Positions 40,001 through 47,504 of a stretch of DNA of 64,000 bases are shown piece after piece. A program made the position numbers and the translations under genes. The notes below the pieces were generated by a model. It saw only the letters and a program-made list of their open reading frames with translations, did not search any database and was not told the origin of the DNA. Numbering within the stretch: position 1 is the first letter of the stretch; the number at the start of each line of letters is the position of its first letter. Origin of the DNA: Saxidomus purpurata (lineage: Eukaryota; Mollusca; Bivalvia; Venerida; Veneridae); contig JAFMSR010000016.1 of assembly GCA_022818135.1 (NCBI GenBank), positions 5,952,920 through 6,016,919 of the forward strand, read 5' to 3'.

Positions 40001-43000
40001 TATCTAATACTAGTATTTTGATAAAAAAGTCATCATTGTTTTCAAACTGTTTTTCAATGTAAGTCATACTTTCAGAGCTGCAATATTTTCATAACAGTAA
40101 AAGGTACTGTAACAGTAAAGTTTTTGTTTATTATAAAACTACAGCATACCACAGTATGTTGCACCAGTTAGGTTCGGTTGAAGAAACAGACACAATACTT
40201 GTGTAAACTCTTTGTAATTTTCTATTGTTTTATGATTTAGAGATGTGGACTCATACGCCATAAGTTTGTGGACACTTTTTACCAAACTATGTGCTTAGAC
40301 AAAGCGGTAAATATTATTCATTTGTTTATCAATTCTAACCTAATACGGATTTATTAATATATGTTGCGTTTAGAAATATGTTTCGTTATCCTTGCCAAAT
40401 GTAAGCAAGTTGAAGTTTTATTTATTACAACCTATTCTGAAAGTGATTCATAAAGATTTTACGTAACGACGCTGTTTAGATAAATTGAGTGCATTGAGAC
40501 GTAATTTTACTTTCTAACGCACTACCGATGTAACGTCGTTTCTGATTGGTTATGTCGTATGAATTTGAGACTATTAAATGATGTATATATAGTCGCAAAA
40601 ATCGAACTGCGTTTTAATTATCGCATTTGAACACATTGTGCGTTAGAATAGGGTTAACTTTTTAGTAATTTTGACATTTGCAACCGTTTATTCGATTTTA
40701 ATGGTCGCAAACAGTTTTAACAGCTCCGGCTAACGCCGTCGCCGTTAAAAGCATTTGCGACCATTAAAAACCGTATATACAGTTGCAAATATCAAAATTA
40801 CAATACAGTTAACCCATATTTAACTCATTGGGATAGTTACTTTGTCCATTTATACTATAATAATTAGACTTTCCACTTTTCCCGATCCAATCAAAGGCTA
40901 CCATTTCATTTATCAATATTGACCCAAAATCTACAATATGCCAATTATTCAGTTCTATTATTTTTTCAATTAGCAGGATTATTAAATCACAGTGCTATTC
41001 TCAGCCCTAAATCTTTATATACAGCTGTATTTCAATGCAAGAATTATATGCTGTAAGCCACCTTTAAGTCCATATTGAAAAACTGCACAACCTTATTGCT
41101 GCATTTCAATAATTTCATTATTTCTATAATTATATACTAGTAGACTTAAAAGTCAGTTATATGTCCAGTTTGTAGAAATAAACAAACTTATGACTGCGGT
41201 TTGCTTACGTTCATTCAAAATCAATTTGTTTATTTATGCAATATACGCCCATTATATATACTTAATTTCCTAACAGAAATGTGTATCTGACGACAGCAAC
41301 AGCGACGACTATCCTAAATGCTGTACTACAACACTGTGCACATTTGCAAGCCAAACAAACAAAACCGGTATCGTCACACCAACAAAAAGCAATACGCTTC
41401 AAAGCGGACTTACCACGTCGCTAACAACTAAAGCAACGGCGAACCAGGGATTTATCACATCTCCAACAACAAAATCAACGGCGCACCAGGGATTTACCAC
41501 AGCTCCAACAACAAAATCAACGGCGCATCAGGGATTTACCACAGCTCCAACAACAAAATCAACGGCACACCAGGGATTTACCACAGCCCCAACAACAAAA
41601 TCAACGGCACACCAGGGATTTACCACAGCTCCAAAACCTACATCATCAAAACCAACGGGTTAGTTTAGATAAGTTACATTTAAGCACATGTAAGATTAGT
41701 CTGGTGTTACCTGCCCCTAACCATACGGCACGGGTCAGGCAAAACTCAACTATCAAATTTGTACATTGAGTTAATAGGGGGTTTTATGTAGGAGTTGAGC
41801 ATTCAAAAAACCTTGCAGTATGTGATTTGTCAATAGAAACCCAATGTAAATTGCTATGAATATTTGGTTGACCAGTAAAATATAACGAGAAATAAACAAC
41901 AGGAAAATAGCCGTGTTTTCGGACATGGTAGATATTCGTTGGCATTTTGGATATTTAGTCTGTATATACTATTGTGTTTGCAGCTGTTTTATATATAGGA
42001 ATTGTATATTCATGTCTTTTTTAAGCAGTTACGTTTAGATAATTCCCCGTGGCCCAGTGGGCAAGTCACTGACGCTCACTAAGCGACGTTCGAATCCCAC
42101 CGACATTTTTTTTTCCTTTTTTTGTTTATTGTTCATTTTTGTATCTAAATTTGAACATTTTTAGGCTCGACTAGGCAAAAAAATCCAACCCCCTTAAAGG
42201 TCTGTCCAAACCCCCCCAACCTCTGAAATATAGTACACTTACTAGTCCAACTTTTTCAACGTTCACAGATTGAGCATTCAAAAAAAACTTTCTTAAAGAT
42301 ATGTCAATAACTATTTCAAATTAACATATTACTTTTGAATGATCAATACTTTTATCATTTTCAATATAAAAACAATATACTTTTGAGCATCCACTGGGTG
42401 CCGCCATTATTGAGCTTTGCCTGACGTACTGTAGCATGCCAGTACGACAGGGAACCAGACTCATGTAAGATGTGTAACAAAAATAAACCCAACCGTTGGC
42501 AAATACAATCACTTTTATAGTTTGGTGAAATTTGGTTTGACATTCATAACCTGTAAAACTTGTTCACATGCAATATTGTGTACCTACTGCCAGATGGAAA
42601 AAAAAGTTTGTACTAGGTACGATGTACTGGTTTTATTGGTATTTTAATGATTGGATGACTATAACTTACTGTGATGCTCTTTTCATTGTGATATAAGTAG
42701 CTTTTCAGTGTGATATAAGTAACTTTGTCTGTAATATATTTGATCTCAATGTAAAATCTTTGTGCTCCAAATAAGTGAAAAATAATTAAAATTAGTTAAA
42801 TCACATGACTTTCTGTGTCATGCCTCCAATATCAGGGACCGCAATGGAAATAAGACGAAGCTTTTCCTATTTTTAGCTCACCTGAGCTGTAGGCTCAGGG
42901 TGAGCTATGTCCGGCGTCCGTCGTCCGTCCACACTTAGTTCGTTAACACTCTAGTGGTCACATTTTTACCTCAATTGTCACGAAACTTGGTCAGGATGTT

Positions 43001-46000
43001 TGTCCCAGTAATTACTCGGACGAGTTCGAATATGGGTCATCTCGGATGAAAAACTAGGTCACATGACCCAAAAATAGAAAAATCTTGTTAAGGCTCTAGA
43101 GGCTACTGTTTCAGTCCAAATATCCTGGCAATTTGTCAAAAAGGTTGTTTGGTTGATTTCTAGCTCAAGATTTAATATGGGTCACCTGGGGTCAAAAACT
43201 AGGTCACACAGCCCAAATATAGAAAAAATCTTGTTAACACTCTAGAGGTAACATTTTCAGCCCAATATCCTGGAAATCTGTAAGAAAGGTTGATTCTATG
43301 ATTTCTAGCTCAAGTTCGAATATGGGTCATCTGGGGTCAAAAACTAGGTCACACAGCCTGAATATGGAAAAACCTTGTTAACACTCTAGAGGTAACATTT
43401 TCAGCCCAAATATCCTGGAAATCTGTAAGAAAGGTTGTTTTGATGATTTCTAGCCCAAGTTTGAATATGGGTCATCTGGGATCAAAAACTAGGTCACAGA
43501 GCCCAAATATGGAAAAACCTTGTTAACACTCTAGATGTTACATTTTCAGCCCAGATATCCTAGAAATTTGTCGGAAAGGTTGTTTTGATGATTTCTAGCT
43601 CAAGTTCGAATATGGGTCATCTGGGGTCAAAAACTAGGTCACAGAGCCCAAATGTGGAAAAACCTTGTTAACACTCTAGAGGTTACATTTTCAGCCCAAA
43701 TATCCTGGAAATTTGTCAGATAGGTTGTTTCGATGATTTCTAGCCCAAGTTTGAATATGGGTCATCTTGGATCAAAAACTAGGTCACAGAGCCCAAATAT
43801 GGAAAAACCTTGTTAACACTCTAGATGTTACATTTTCAGCCCAGATATCCTGGAAATTTGTCAGATAGGTTGTTTCGATGATTTCTAGCTCAAGTTTGAA
43901 TATGGGTCATCTTGGATCAAAAACTAGGTCACAGAGCCCAAATATGGAAAAACCTTGTTAACACTCTAGATGTTACATTTTCAGCCCAGATATCCTTGAA
44001 ATTTGTCGGAAAGGTTGTTTTGATGATTTCTAGCTAAAGTTCGAATATGGGTCATCTGGGGTCAAAAACTAGGTCACAGAGCCCAAATGTGGAAAAACCT
44101 TGTTAACACTCTAGAGGTTACATTTTCAGCCCAAATATCCTGGAAATTTGTCAGAAAGGTTGTTTTGACATTTGATACGATGTATCAATTGAACCTATAA
44201 TACCGGTTTTCGATTTATATCGCATACCAGTACGCAGCCCTAGTCTCGCACACATTAACCAGGTCCGTAACAACTTTGTTAAAAGCAGTTGTACTCGGGT
44301 GAGCGAAAAAGGGCATCATGGCCCTCTTGTTTGCGTTATCCCTGGTATTGGTGTGCTTTTCATGGCTCATAAAATATGCATGTCATGTTATATATCATGT
44401 CAACTGTTGTTATTTGTTACCATGCATCATCATGTTATTGCCATGTTATATGTGCATTTTTTACGAAATAAACTTACTTACTTACTGTAACCGTCAGTTT
44501 GAGAAACAGAAACTAACTTATATTCAAGATACTGTTGCTCTTGGACATTAAAGTCAAACTCCAGAGTTTGTTGTTAATGTTTATTGTACAATGTTTCGCT
44601 TCAATCTTGCACAAGACTATCAAAATAATTATGACAGTAGCCAAAAAGGATAAAACACGCTATTTTCGACAATGTTCATGCTTTTGTTTAAAAACAATGG
44701 CAATCAATTATTTTCAAAAGTTGTCTCCTAATTTTAATAAAAGTGTCATTTAAAATGACTTTGTATCGGTTTCATTTTGTTTATCAAGTGGGACAATGGT
44801 CAGAATGGGGTGCATGGGGAGCTTGTCTAGAGCCTCAGCATAGTGTGACTGGGATCAAAAAGCGTTTTCGGTACTGTAACAATCCTATCCATACTCCAGA
44901 TCCTTGTCCACATGGGCACTCACAGGAGGACAGAAAATACTGCACCGGTGGAGCAACAGATGTTTGCATACGTAATTATTCACAATTTCCTTCTAATGAC
45001 ATCTCCTCTGAAACCACAGAAACTTGTCAGGGATGTTCCTTGCATTAAGCTCTTACTATCATAATTATTTAAAGAACTCCATTCTATGCAGCCGAGCTCT
45101 GGTAACAATGGCAACAGAAAAGAAAAACTTTAAAAATCTTCTTCTTGAAAACTAAAAGGCCAAGAGTTTAGATATTAGGCATGTAGCATTGTTCAAATCA
45201 TGACCCCTGGATCCAAACTTACCCTGCCCGGGGGTTACTTGAATTCACATAGGCTTACATAGGAAAACCTTTAAAAATCTTCTTTTCTGAAGCCACATGG
45301 CATAGAGCTTACATATTTGACATGTAGCATGTCTTATGGACTTCTACCAAGACTGTTTAAATCATGACCCACAGGTCAAAATTGACCCTGCCCGGGGGTC
45401 ACTTAATTTCACATAAGCTTAAGTAAGGATAACTTAAAAAATATTGTCTAGAACCACAAGGCCCGGAGCTTATACATTTGAAATGTAGCATTATGTAGTT
45501 GATCTCAATGATTACGTCATAAAAGTTTACAGCCATTGTATAAAAGGGTGTGTCGAGCATATAAGAACAAATTTAATCCCTCTATGTTATCAAGTTAGAC
45601 ATTTTTATGCGACACATTCAAATTATGCCGAAAAACAGTACATCTGATTTGTAAGAGAAACACATTTGTCATGTTAAGCAATTATAAGGTCTTATGTTTC
45701 ATTTAGCATATGTTAGATACGCTATAAAGGCCACCCAATATTAAGACTGGCCTCGATATCAAGACTAAACATTTCAGAACCAAAATGGTCAATTTTATAG
45801 TAAAAAAACGATTCAGTAGTAAGAATAGATTTTACTAGAATGACGGAAGGACTAATTATAGGCACTCTATTTAAATAATTTTTGGTAACTTTATAATTTT
45901 GAAAGTTGATAACGATTTTAATTGTATCATTTGACAGCTGCCAGTATAACGAAAATAGAGGCGAAGGGCACGTGGGCTAGCAATCAATTTGTCGTGCTTC

Positions 46001-47378
46001 AGTGTATTGTTACCGGCCAGCCTCAACCGAGTGTTAAATGGCAAACACATACTGTATGTATAAATGTTTTTGATTGTTGTATATTTTCAAAAGACAAACT
46101 CACAATCACCTTTAAAAATTGATACTTTAAAGAACAGAATGCCTCTTAAGAAACTTTAGAAATTCTGAAATAGAAATACTCACACAAAACTTTTACTGAA
46201 TTACTCTTTAAGTGAAATTAATGTACTTGAAAAATAGCAATGCCTATAAAGGGTTTATACATTATAGGATTTTTTTCTTGAAGTAAAGGTGTTGTACATT
46301 GAATATATTAATGCAAAATGCAAGAAAATCCATTACATCATTGTACATGTAGAATAGAAAATTTCACATGACATTTTCAATTTCTCTTCATTTCCCAAGA
46401 CAAAGGAATATTTAAAGCAGAAAAACGCAAACAAATGAATAATAGTAATTGGTCTGAAAGGAATGTAGTATATTGGAAATAGAAATTATACCCATAATTA
46501 CTATATTTTATATTATATATAAGAGAACTGACATTTAAACAGCAGTACTCACAAATTGTTTTTATTGAATCACTGTTGAAGAGTAATTAGTGAAATATAA
46601 GAAAAGAGCTGATATTTTTTACACGAGTTTTAAATTAAAACAGAAATACAAAACAATTCGGAATCTGTACATCGCTTTATGGAAAAAGGTATATTTAACT
46701 TATAAATATTTACGAAAATGAACGGTTTTTAATGCTATTCAAGATAAAAGTGTACATTTCAAAAGAAGAACTGATCAAATAATTTACTGAATTACCCTTG
46801 AAGAAGAAATATAGAATCAAAATAGAAATATTCGACAAAAAAGAATTAAATTACTCTTCAAGAAAAGGTACAATCTTGAGGCGATTCAAGTATAGAATAA
46901 AGACTGTACTTAAGATAATAAGATAATACAAGGCAAAGAAATTAATGGTCTAAAAGCATATACAGATATTAAGAAATGTTTGGTTTGTGAACATTTTTAG
47001 TTTAAGAGTCAAGTAAATGACGGCATAAAATCCAGAAAACGCCCTTATAAATTTTTAATTCATTTGATAGATATAAAAGACTGACAGTAATTTAGAAATC
47101 GACCATTACTGTAATAGATAACGTTATTATTCTTAATACTACACATGTATATACCATCAAAGCTCAGTGATACATAATTATACTTATTTAAATATTTTCT
47201 TCAGGACCATGCAGATACCACCGTGCACACGCATCACAACGACTCCATGATTCTGATTGGACCCATTCAACAAAAACATGCTGGAAAGTATGTCTGCGAA
47301 GCGTCTAATATGTGCGGTAATGCTGCGAAAATGGAGTACACAGCCCCAAATTTCACAAGAAGACGAAGTTCTAAATAA
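15973..47378 (+). CDS. Secreted mosaic protein: 4 three-finger domains, 2 TSP1, mucin-like repeat, Ig
   Basis: Sixteen coding exons, listed one by one below, join in phase to 2235 bases, or 744 residues plus stop. Approximate residues: signal peptide 1-19; three-finger A1 20-160; B1 160-265; TSP1a 265-325; A2 325-413; B2 413-483; Thr/Ser-rich repeat 510-579; TSP1b 588-649; Ig 649-744. There is no C-terminal membrane segment or GPI-type hydrophobic tail, so it should be secreted. The three-finger calls rest on the Ly6/uPAR pattern CxxC ... CC ... LCN. TSP1 rests on the WxxWxxC start, and Ig on C ... W ... AGKYVCEASN. Domain borders are all phase-1 introns, as in exon-shuffled extracellular proteins. 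Ly6, TSP1 and Ig modules usually mediate binding, so an adhesion or recognition role is inferred. No ortholog is recalled with this order. The gene could be a fusion of two models, but continuous phases argue against that. Confidence 0.75.
16385..17005. repeat. 29-bp minisatellite in intron 1
   Basis: About 20 imperfect units built on ACAGTAACCTAGTATTTGAA plus CCAAG and a few bases. A higher-order 58-base dimer, alternating GTAACCTAGTATTT and AGAACCCTAGCATTT, is repeated almost perfectly about four times at about 16545-16785. Confidence 0.9.
17550..17635 (+). CDS. Exon 2: three-finger domain A1, first loop (phase 1 to 0)
   Basis: Encodes GELMCLSCRGIPKS with the CxxC opening of a Ly6/uPAR fold, then two more Cys in CGVIEKCGSHS. 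Donor TCG|GTAAGT. Two in-frame acceptors lie 6 bases apart (AG at 17548-17549 or 17554-17555), giving IVSGELMC or IGELMC. The upstream one is taken because of its better pyrimidine tract. Closely matches exon 8. Confidence 0.8.
18460..18880. repeat. 45-bp minisatellite in intron 2
   Basis: About nine units of 45 bases containing GTAAGTTGCAACTGGCTTTC and GTTACCATC. Because 45 divides by three, the minus strand stays open across five units as a 15-residue repeat (LQLTKEDKDDGNESQ). No ATG context, splice site or signal suggests that it is translated. Confidence 0.9.
20901..21008. mobile_element. Short MITE inside the 3.7-kb element
   Basis: A palindromic element with ends TTGAATAAAATACAGTCA and its inverted copy, and a central ATCACGAGTGCGTAGCAC. 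About 108 bases with no coding capacity. Confidence 0.75.
21484..21737 (-). repeat. tRNA-derived SINE, minus strand
   Basis: On the minus strand the head reads CTCTATGGTTGAGTGATTAG (A-box-like). A GGGGTACAAGCCC segment stands where the B box should be. The body ends GGCGTTAAACCCAAAACAAA, a SINE tail repeated widely in molluscs by my recollection. Nested in the 3.7-kb element. Confidence 0.65.
22843..22932. repeat. Short tandem repeat, about 43-bp unit
   Basis: Two to three copies of a unit containing CCCCACTAATTGCTTTTCAT inside the 3.7-kb element. Confidence 0.6.
23552..23623 (+). CDS. Exon 3: A1, middle strand (phase 0 to 0)
   Basis: 24 codons, VCYIDMIVASAG ... MGCRDTL, between TTTTCAG and GTAAGT. 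Same length and same VCY ... GCRD(T/K)L frame as exon 9 in domain A2. Confidence 0.85.
23716..23943 (+). repeat. tRNA-derived SINE, plus strand
   Basis: The A box is TGGTCGAGTGGTTAGAG and the B box GGTTCGCGTCC. The body ends AACGGGCGTTAAACACC and a CAACAACAA tail. It lies in intron 3, less than 100 bases after exon 3. It shares the GGCGTTAAAC tail motif with the SINE at 21484. Confidence 0.75.
24443..24704 (+). CDS. Exon 4: A1, last loops with a long insertion (phase 0 to 1)
   Basis: Starts QCGSHSRRE and ends HCCSNGNLCNDEGCGQT, the CC ... LCN close of a three-finger domain with an added GCG. Between them are about 65 residues rich in acidic residues with two N-glycosylation sites (NTT and NYT). 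This insertion is absent from A2. Donor ACAG|GTAGGC. Confidence 0.8.
24705..27201. other. Intron 4, diverged repeats
   Basis: No exon-like segment was found. At about 26400-26900 a loosely repeated block appears three times: a phrase near TTTAACT..AATTAAGT, then GTAACT(T/G)GCAGAAA, then CCCCTCA.AGATGAGG. It looks like an old tandem duplication or an unclassified repeat. The short frames are fortuitous. Confidence 0.4.
27202..27347 (+). CDS. Exon 5: three-finger domain B1, first two strands fused (phase 1 to 0)
   Basis: Encodes GPICYACDQQL ... CRQITVCGRDDMCYIEEM ... TTCRSKI. In the other three domains an intron splits this region after the VCG motif; here the two pieces are one exon, pointing to intron loss. 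The acceptor is CTAGAG|GA, mirrored by CAGAG|GA at exon 11. Donor ATC|GTAAGT. Confidence 0.8.
27361..27551. repeat. Minisatellite, 42- and 54-bp units
   Basis: Four units of AATATGAGGGCCATTCAAAA plus TGCTCTGCTA. The middle two carry an extra 12 bases (AATGCACATTAT region). It starts 13 bases after the donor of exon 5, so it was probably generated inside the intron. Confidence 0.85.
27557..27973. mobile_element. Fold-back MITE of about 417 bp in intron 5
   Basis: Ends are CACCGAAATACTTTAATAAC and its inverted near-copy. The inverted similarity extends nearly to the centre (for example CTTCAAAATGTATCACCCTA against its complement), so almost the whole element can form one hairpin. No ORF. Confidence 0.85.
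28409..28577 (+). CDS. Exon 6: B1, last loops (phase 0 to 1)
   Basis: Begins KCHDNN after TTGTCAAG and closes GCCQTNLCNTIIP. It lacks the extra GCG seen in the A domains. One N-glycosylation site (NMT). Donor CCAC|GTGAGT. Confidence 0.8.
28578..30481. other. Intron 6, nothing recognisable
   Basis: About 1.9 kb of AT-rich sequence with no exon, repeat family or RNA gene that I can support. Confidence 0.5.
30482..30661 (+). CDS. Exon 7: thrombospondin type-1 domain TSP1a (phase 1 to 1)
   Basis: Encodes NGNWGPWTSWGSCTTTCG, the classic WxxWxxWxxC start with a C-x-x-T-C-G motif. In this family those Trp are targets for C-mannosylation and that Thr for O-fucosylation. It continues SRVRTRKC ... 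GLPC ... CANSRC, six Cys in all. Symmetric phase 1-1 exon. Donor AAG|GTAGGT. Confidence 0.9.
31351..31494. mobile_element. Palindromic MITE-like element in intron 7
   Basis: Inverted arms contain AGTGGATATGGAATATATCT and AGTGATACAATTTT with their complements. The centre is CTCGCGCTTTGCGCTCGTG. A 158-codon open frame runs through it and into the next element, and is judged fortuitous. Confidence 0.7.
31733..32588. repeat. 21-bp CCTACGTAGG array, left arm of copy A
   Basis: About 40 units of 21 bases. Most carry CCTACGTAGG, and roughly every third or fourth carries CCTAATTAGG preceded by GATAAAAAAG. Each unit is a perfect 10-base palindrome spaced two helical turns from the next. Confidence 0.9.
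32700..32972 (-). repeat. tRNA-derived SINE nested in copy A
   Basis: On the minus strand the head is GATAGCCTAGTGGTAGAGGG (A box), then GGTTAGATCCC (B box). The body contains GCTCCCATGCTTGGCGCTCA. The same SINE at the same relative place occurs in copy B. Confidence 0.75.
33246..33630. repeat. 21-bp CCTACGTAGG array, right arm of copy A
   Basis: About 18 units of the same 21-base repeat, in inverted orientation relative to 31733-32588. Confidence 0.9.
33741..35134. mobile_element. Palindrome-array TIR element, copy B
   Basis: Same TIRs as copy A, here with CGGAAGCG at both ends and TA on both flanks (33739-33740 and 35135-35136), as expected for a TA target duplication. Arrays lie at 33784-34012 and 34802-35075. 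The interior (34138-34800) is nearly the same as copy A's, including the SINE (about 34260-34527), with an extra C-run near 34078-34089. Copies A and B are 69 bases apart in the same orientation. Confidence 0.85.
34260..34527 (-). repeat. tRNA-derived SINE nested in copy B
   Basis: Near-identical to the SINE in copy A, in the same position and orientation, so it was inserted before the element was copied. Confidence 0.75.
35611..35687 (+). CDS. Exon 8: three-finger domain A2, first loop (phase 1 to 0)
   Basis: Encodes GMMCLSCPSSVS ... CNYVEACGPNS after a strong TTTTTTCCAG. Sister of exon 2, sharing MCLSC and (V)xE(K/A)CG. Confidence 0.85.
35688..37169. other. Intron 8, nothing recognisable
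   Basis: AT-rich. Short frames on both strands have no coding support and no repeat family is seen. Confidence 0.5.
37170..37241 (+). CDS. Exon 9: A2, middle strand (phase 0 to 0)
   Basis: 24 codons, VCYLEQYINHAG ... SGCRDKL, sister of exon 3 with identical length. Acceptor GCGTCAG, donor CTG|GTATGT. Confidence 0.85.
37242..38298. other. Intron 9, nothing recognisable
   Basis: No repeat or exon seen. The frame that overlaps exon 10 from 38155 is intron read-through. Confidence 0.5.
38299..38413 (+). CDS. Exon 10: A2, last loops (phase 0 to 1)
   Basis: Encodes QCVTGVRRSKRF ... CEECCQGDLCNSHGCGEP. It has the same LCNxxGCG ending as A1 but no long insertion. It contains a possible dibasic site (RRSKR). 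Donor CCAC|GTGAGT, the same as exon 6. Confidence 0.85.
38453..38667. mobile_element. MITE with TACTGTAAACCA ends
   Basis: Inverted ends TACTGTAAACCA ... TGGTTTACAGTA with CGCGAATA-like internal motifs, about 215 bases, no ORF. It starts 40 bases after exon 10. Confidence 0.75.
39132..39283. mobile_element. MITE with TAGACTAAT ends
   Basis: Imperfect inverted arms of about 50 bases (TAGACTAATGTTTCGGTCAA and GGTCAATATATAGTT..GCGGAC, with complements at the right). The centre repeats GAAGTCCGAGTTCA twice. Confidence 0.75.
39573..39649 (+). CDS. Exon 11: three-finger domain B2, first loop (phase 1 to 0)
   Basis: Encodes PVCYSCAQQHDTHHC ... IDVCGVGQ, sister of the first half of exon 5 (CYACDQQ ... 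ITVCG). Donor CAG|GTTTGT. Confidence 0.8.
40241..40306 (+). CDS. Exon 12: B2, middle strand (phase 0 to 0)
   Basis: 22 codons, RCGLIRHKFVDTFYQTMC, equivalent to the second half of exon 5. Acceptor GATTTAG, donor GCG|GTAAAT, a weaker donor. Confidence 0.7.
40651..40815. mobile_element. MITE with GGGTTAAC ends
   Basis: Inverted ends GGGTTAAC ... GTTAACCC, with matching inner blocks (TAATTTTGACATTTGCAAC and TTTTAATGGTCGCAAA with complements). ATA on both sides may be a target duplication. Confidence 0.75.
41277..41658 (+). CDS. Exon 13: B2 end plus Thr/Ser-rich repeat (phase 0 to 1)
   Basis: Begins KCVSDDSNSDDYPKCC ... LCTFAS, closing the domain with LCT in place of LCN. After a short linker with an N-glycosylation site (NKT) come five 14-residue units TTKSTAHQGFTTAP (the first one diverged), then KPTSSKPTG. 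The many Thr, Ser and Pro suggest a heavily O-glycosylated stalk before the last two domains. Donor ACGG|GTTAGT. Confidence 0.8.
41424..41633 (+). repeat. In-frame 42-bp coding repeat, 5 units
   Basis: Five 42-base units in exon 13; the last four are nearly identical at the DNA level, which suggests recent expansion and possible length variation between individuals. Confidence 0.9.
42043..42110 (+). repeat. tRNA-derived SINE head or tRNA relic
   Basis: TGGCCCAGTGGGCAAG (A box) and GTTCGAATCCC (B box) about 30 bases apart, followed by a T-run. The T-arm and acceptor stems do not pair, so it is not a functional tRNA. Confidence 0.5.
42874..44488 (+). mobile_element. Tandem-repeat interspersed element with LINE-like tail
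   Basis: Starts with a hairpin (TAGCTCACCTGAGC ... GCTCAGGGTGAGCTA, 42874-42907) followed by CGTCCGTCGTCCGTCC. Then come about eight copies of a 145-base unit (42940-44175). A second hairpin near the end (GGGCATCATGGCCC, 44311-44324) is followed by a tail that finishes AATAAACTTACTTACTTACT. No ORF is conserved across the units. It lies in intron 13. Confidence 0.75.
42940..44175. repeat. 145-bp tandem repeat, about 8 units
   Basis: Successive starts of TTGTTAACACTCTAGA are at 43231, 43375, 43520, 43665, 43810, 43955 and 44100, a period of 144-145 bases. The units also share TATGGGTCATCTGGG and AAAACTAGGTCACA. Confidence 0.95.
44789..44971 (+). CDS. Exon 14: thrombospondin type-1 domain TSP1b, divergent (phase 1 to 1)
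   Basis: Encodes GQWSEWGAWGACLEPQHS ... RFRYC ... DPCPHG ... KYCTGG ... DVC. The WxxWxxWxxC start is intact, but the following CxxTCG of TSP1a is missing: the second Cys and the Thr are replaced. So one disulfide and the O-fucose site appear lost. Symmetric phase 1-1 exon. Donor ATAC|GTAATT. Confidence 0.85.
45110..45500. repeat. Interspersed repeat with CTGCCCGGGGGT, two units
   Basis: Two diverged units of about 190 bases (phrases ACCCTGCCCGGGGGT(T/C)ACTT, CACATA(G/A)GCTTA, ACATGTAGCAT) in intron 14. The type seems familiar from molluscan genomes, but that is from memory. Confidence 0.5.
45938..46053 (+). CDS. Exon 15: Ig domain, first half (phase 1 to 0)
   Basis: Encodes ASITKIEAKG ... 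VVLQCIVTGQPQPSVKWQ: the B-strand Cys and the conserved Trp of an I-set-like Ig domain with the GxPxPxVxW phrase. Acceptor TTGACAG, donor ACT|GTATGT. Confidence 0.85.
46054..47204. other. Intron 15, nothing recognisable
   Basis: AT-rich with many ATTACTCTT(C/G)AAG-like phrases, which may be a very diverged tandem repeat. No exon seen. Confidence 0.45.
47205..47378 (+). CDS. Exon 16: Ig domain, second half and stop (phase 0)
   Basis: Encodes DHADTTVHTHHNDSMILIGP then QQKHAGKYVCEASNMCGN, the F-strand Y-x-C motif of an Ig domain. It ends TAPNFTRRRSSK before TAA. NFT and NDS are possible glycosylation sites. There is no transmembrane or GPI signal. The tail is basic. Confidence 0.9.
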   Translation, partial: DHADTTVHTHHNDSMILIGPIQQKHAGKYVCEASNMCGNAAKMEYTAPNFTRRRSSK

Positions 47379-47498
47379 ATGTGCCTTTTAACCTTTAAGC
47401 ATCGTGACATTAAAATACCTACCTCCGCATTTGTTGTTTTACAATGAATAACAAATGTTCGATAGTTTCTGCCTTCTATTTGTGAAAGCCATTGACAC

Positions 47499-47504
47499 AA
47501 TAAA
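47499..47504 (+). terminator. Polyadenylation signal of the large gene
   Basis: AATAAA 121 bases after the stop codon. A second AATAAA overlaps the stop itself (47374-47379) but is too close to be the functional one. Confidence 0.6.

Noticed and set aside
42043..42110. Functional tRNA gene
   Set aside because: The A and B boxes are present, but the T-arm and acceptor arms do not pair; better seen as a SINE head or tRNA relic.
42321..42543. Minus-strand ORFs in intron 13
   Set aside because: Two overlapping frames with no domain, in non-coding intron sequence.
45922..46122. 66-codon ORF read through beyond exon 15
   Set aside because: The Ig half-domain ends at a GTATGT donor at 46054 and its partner half lies at 47205; the read-through part is intron.
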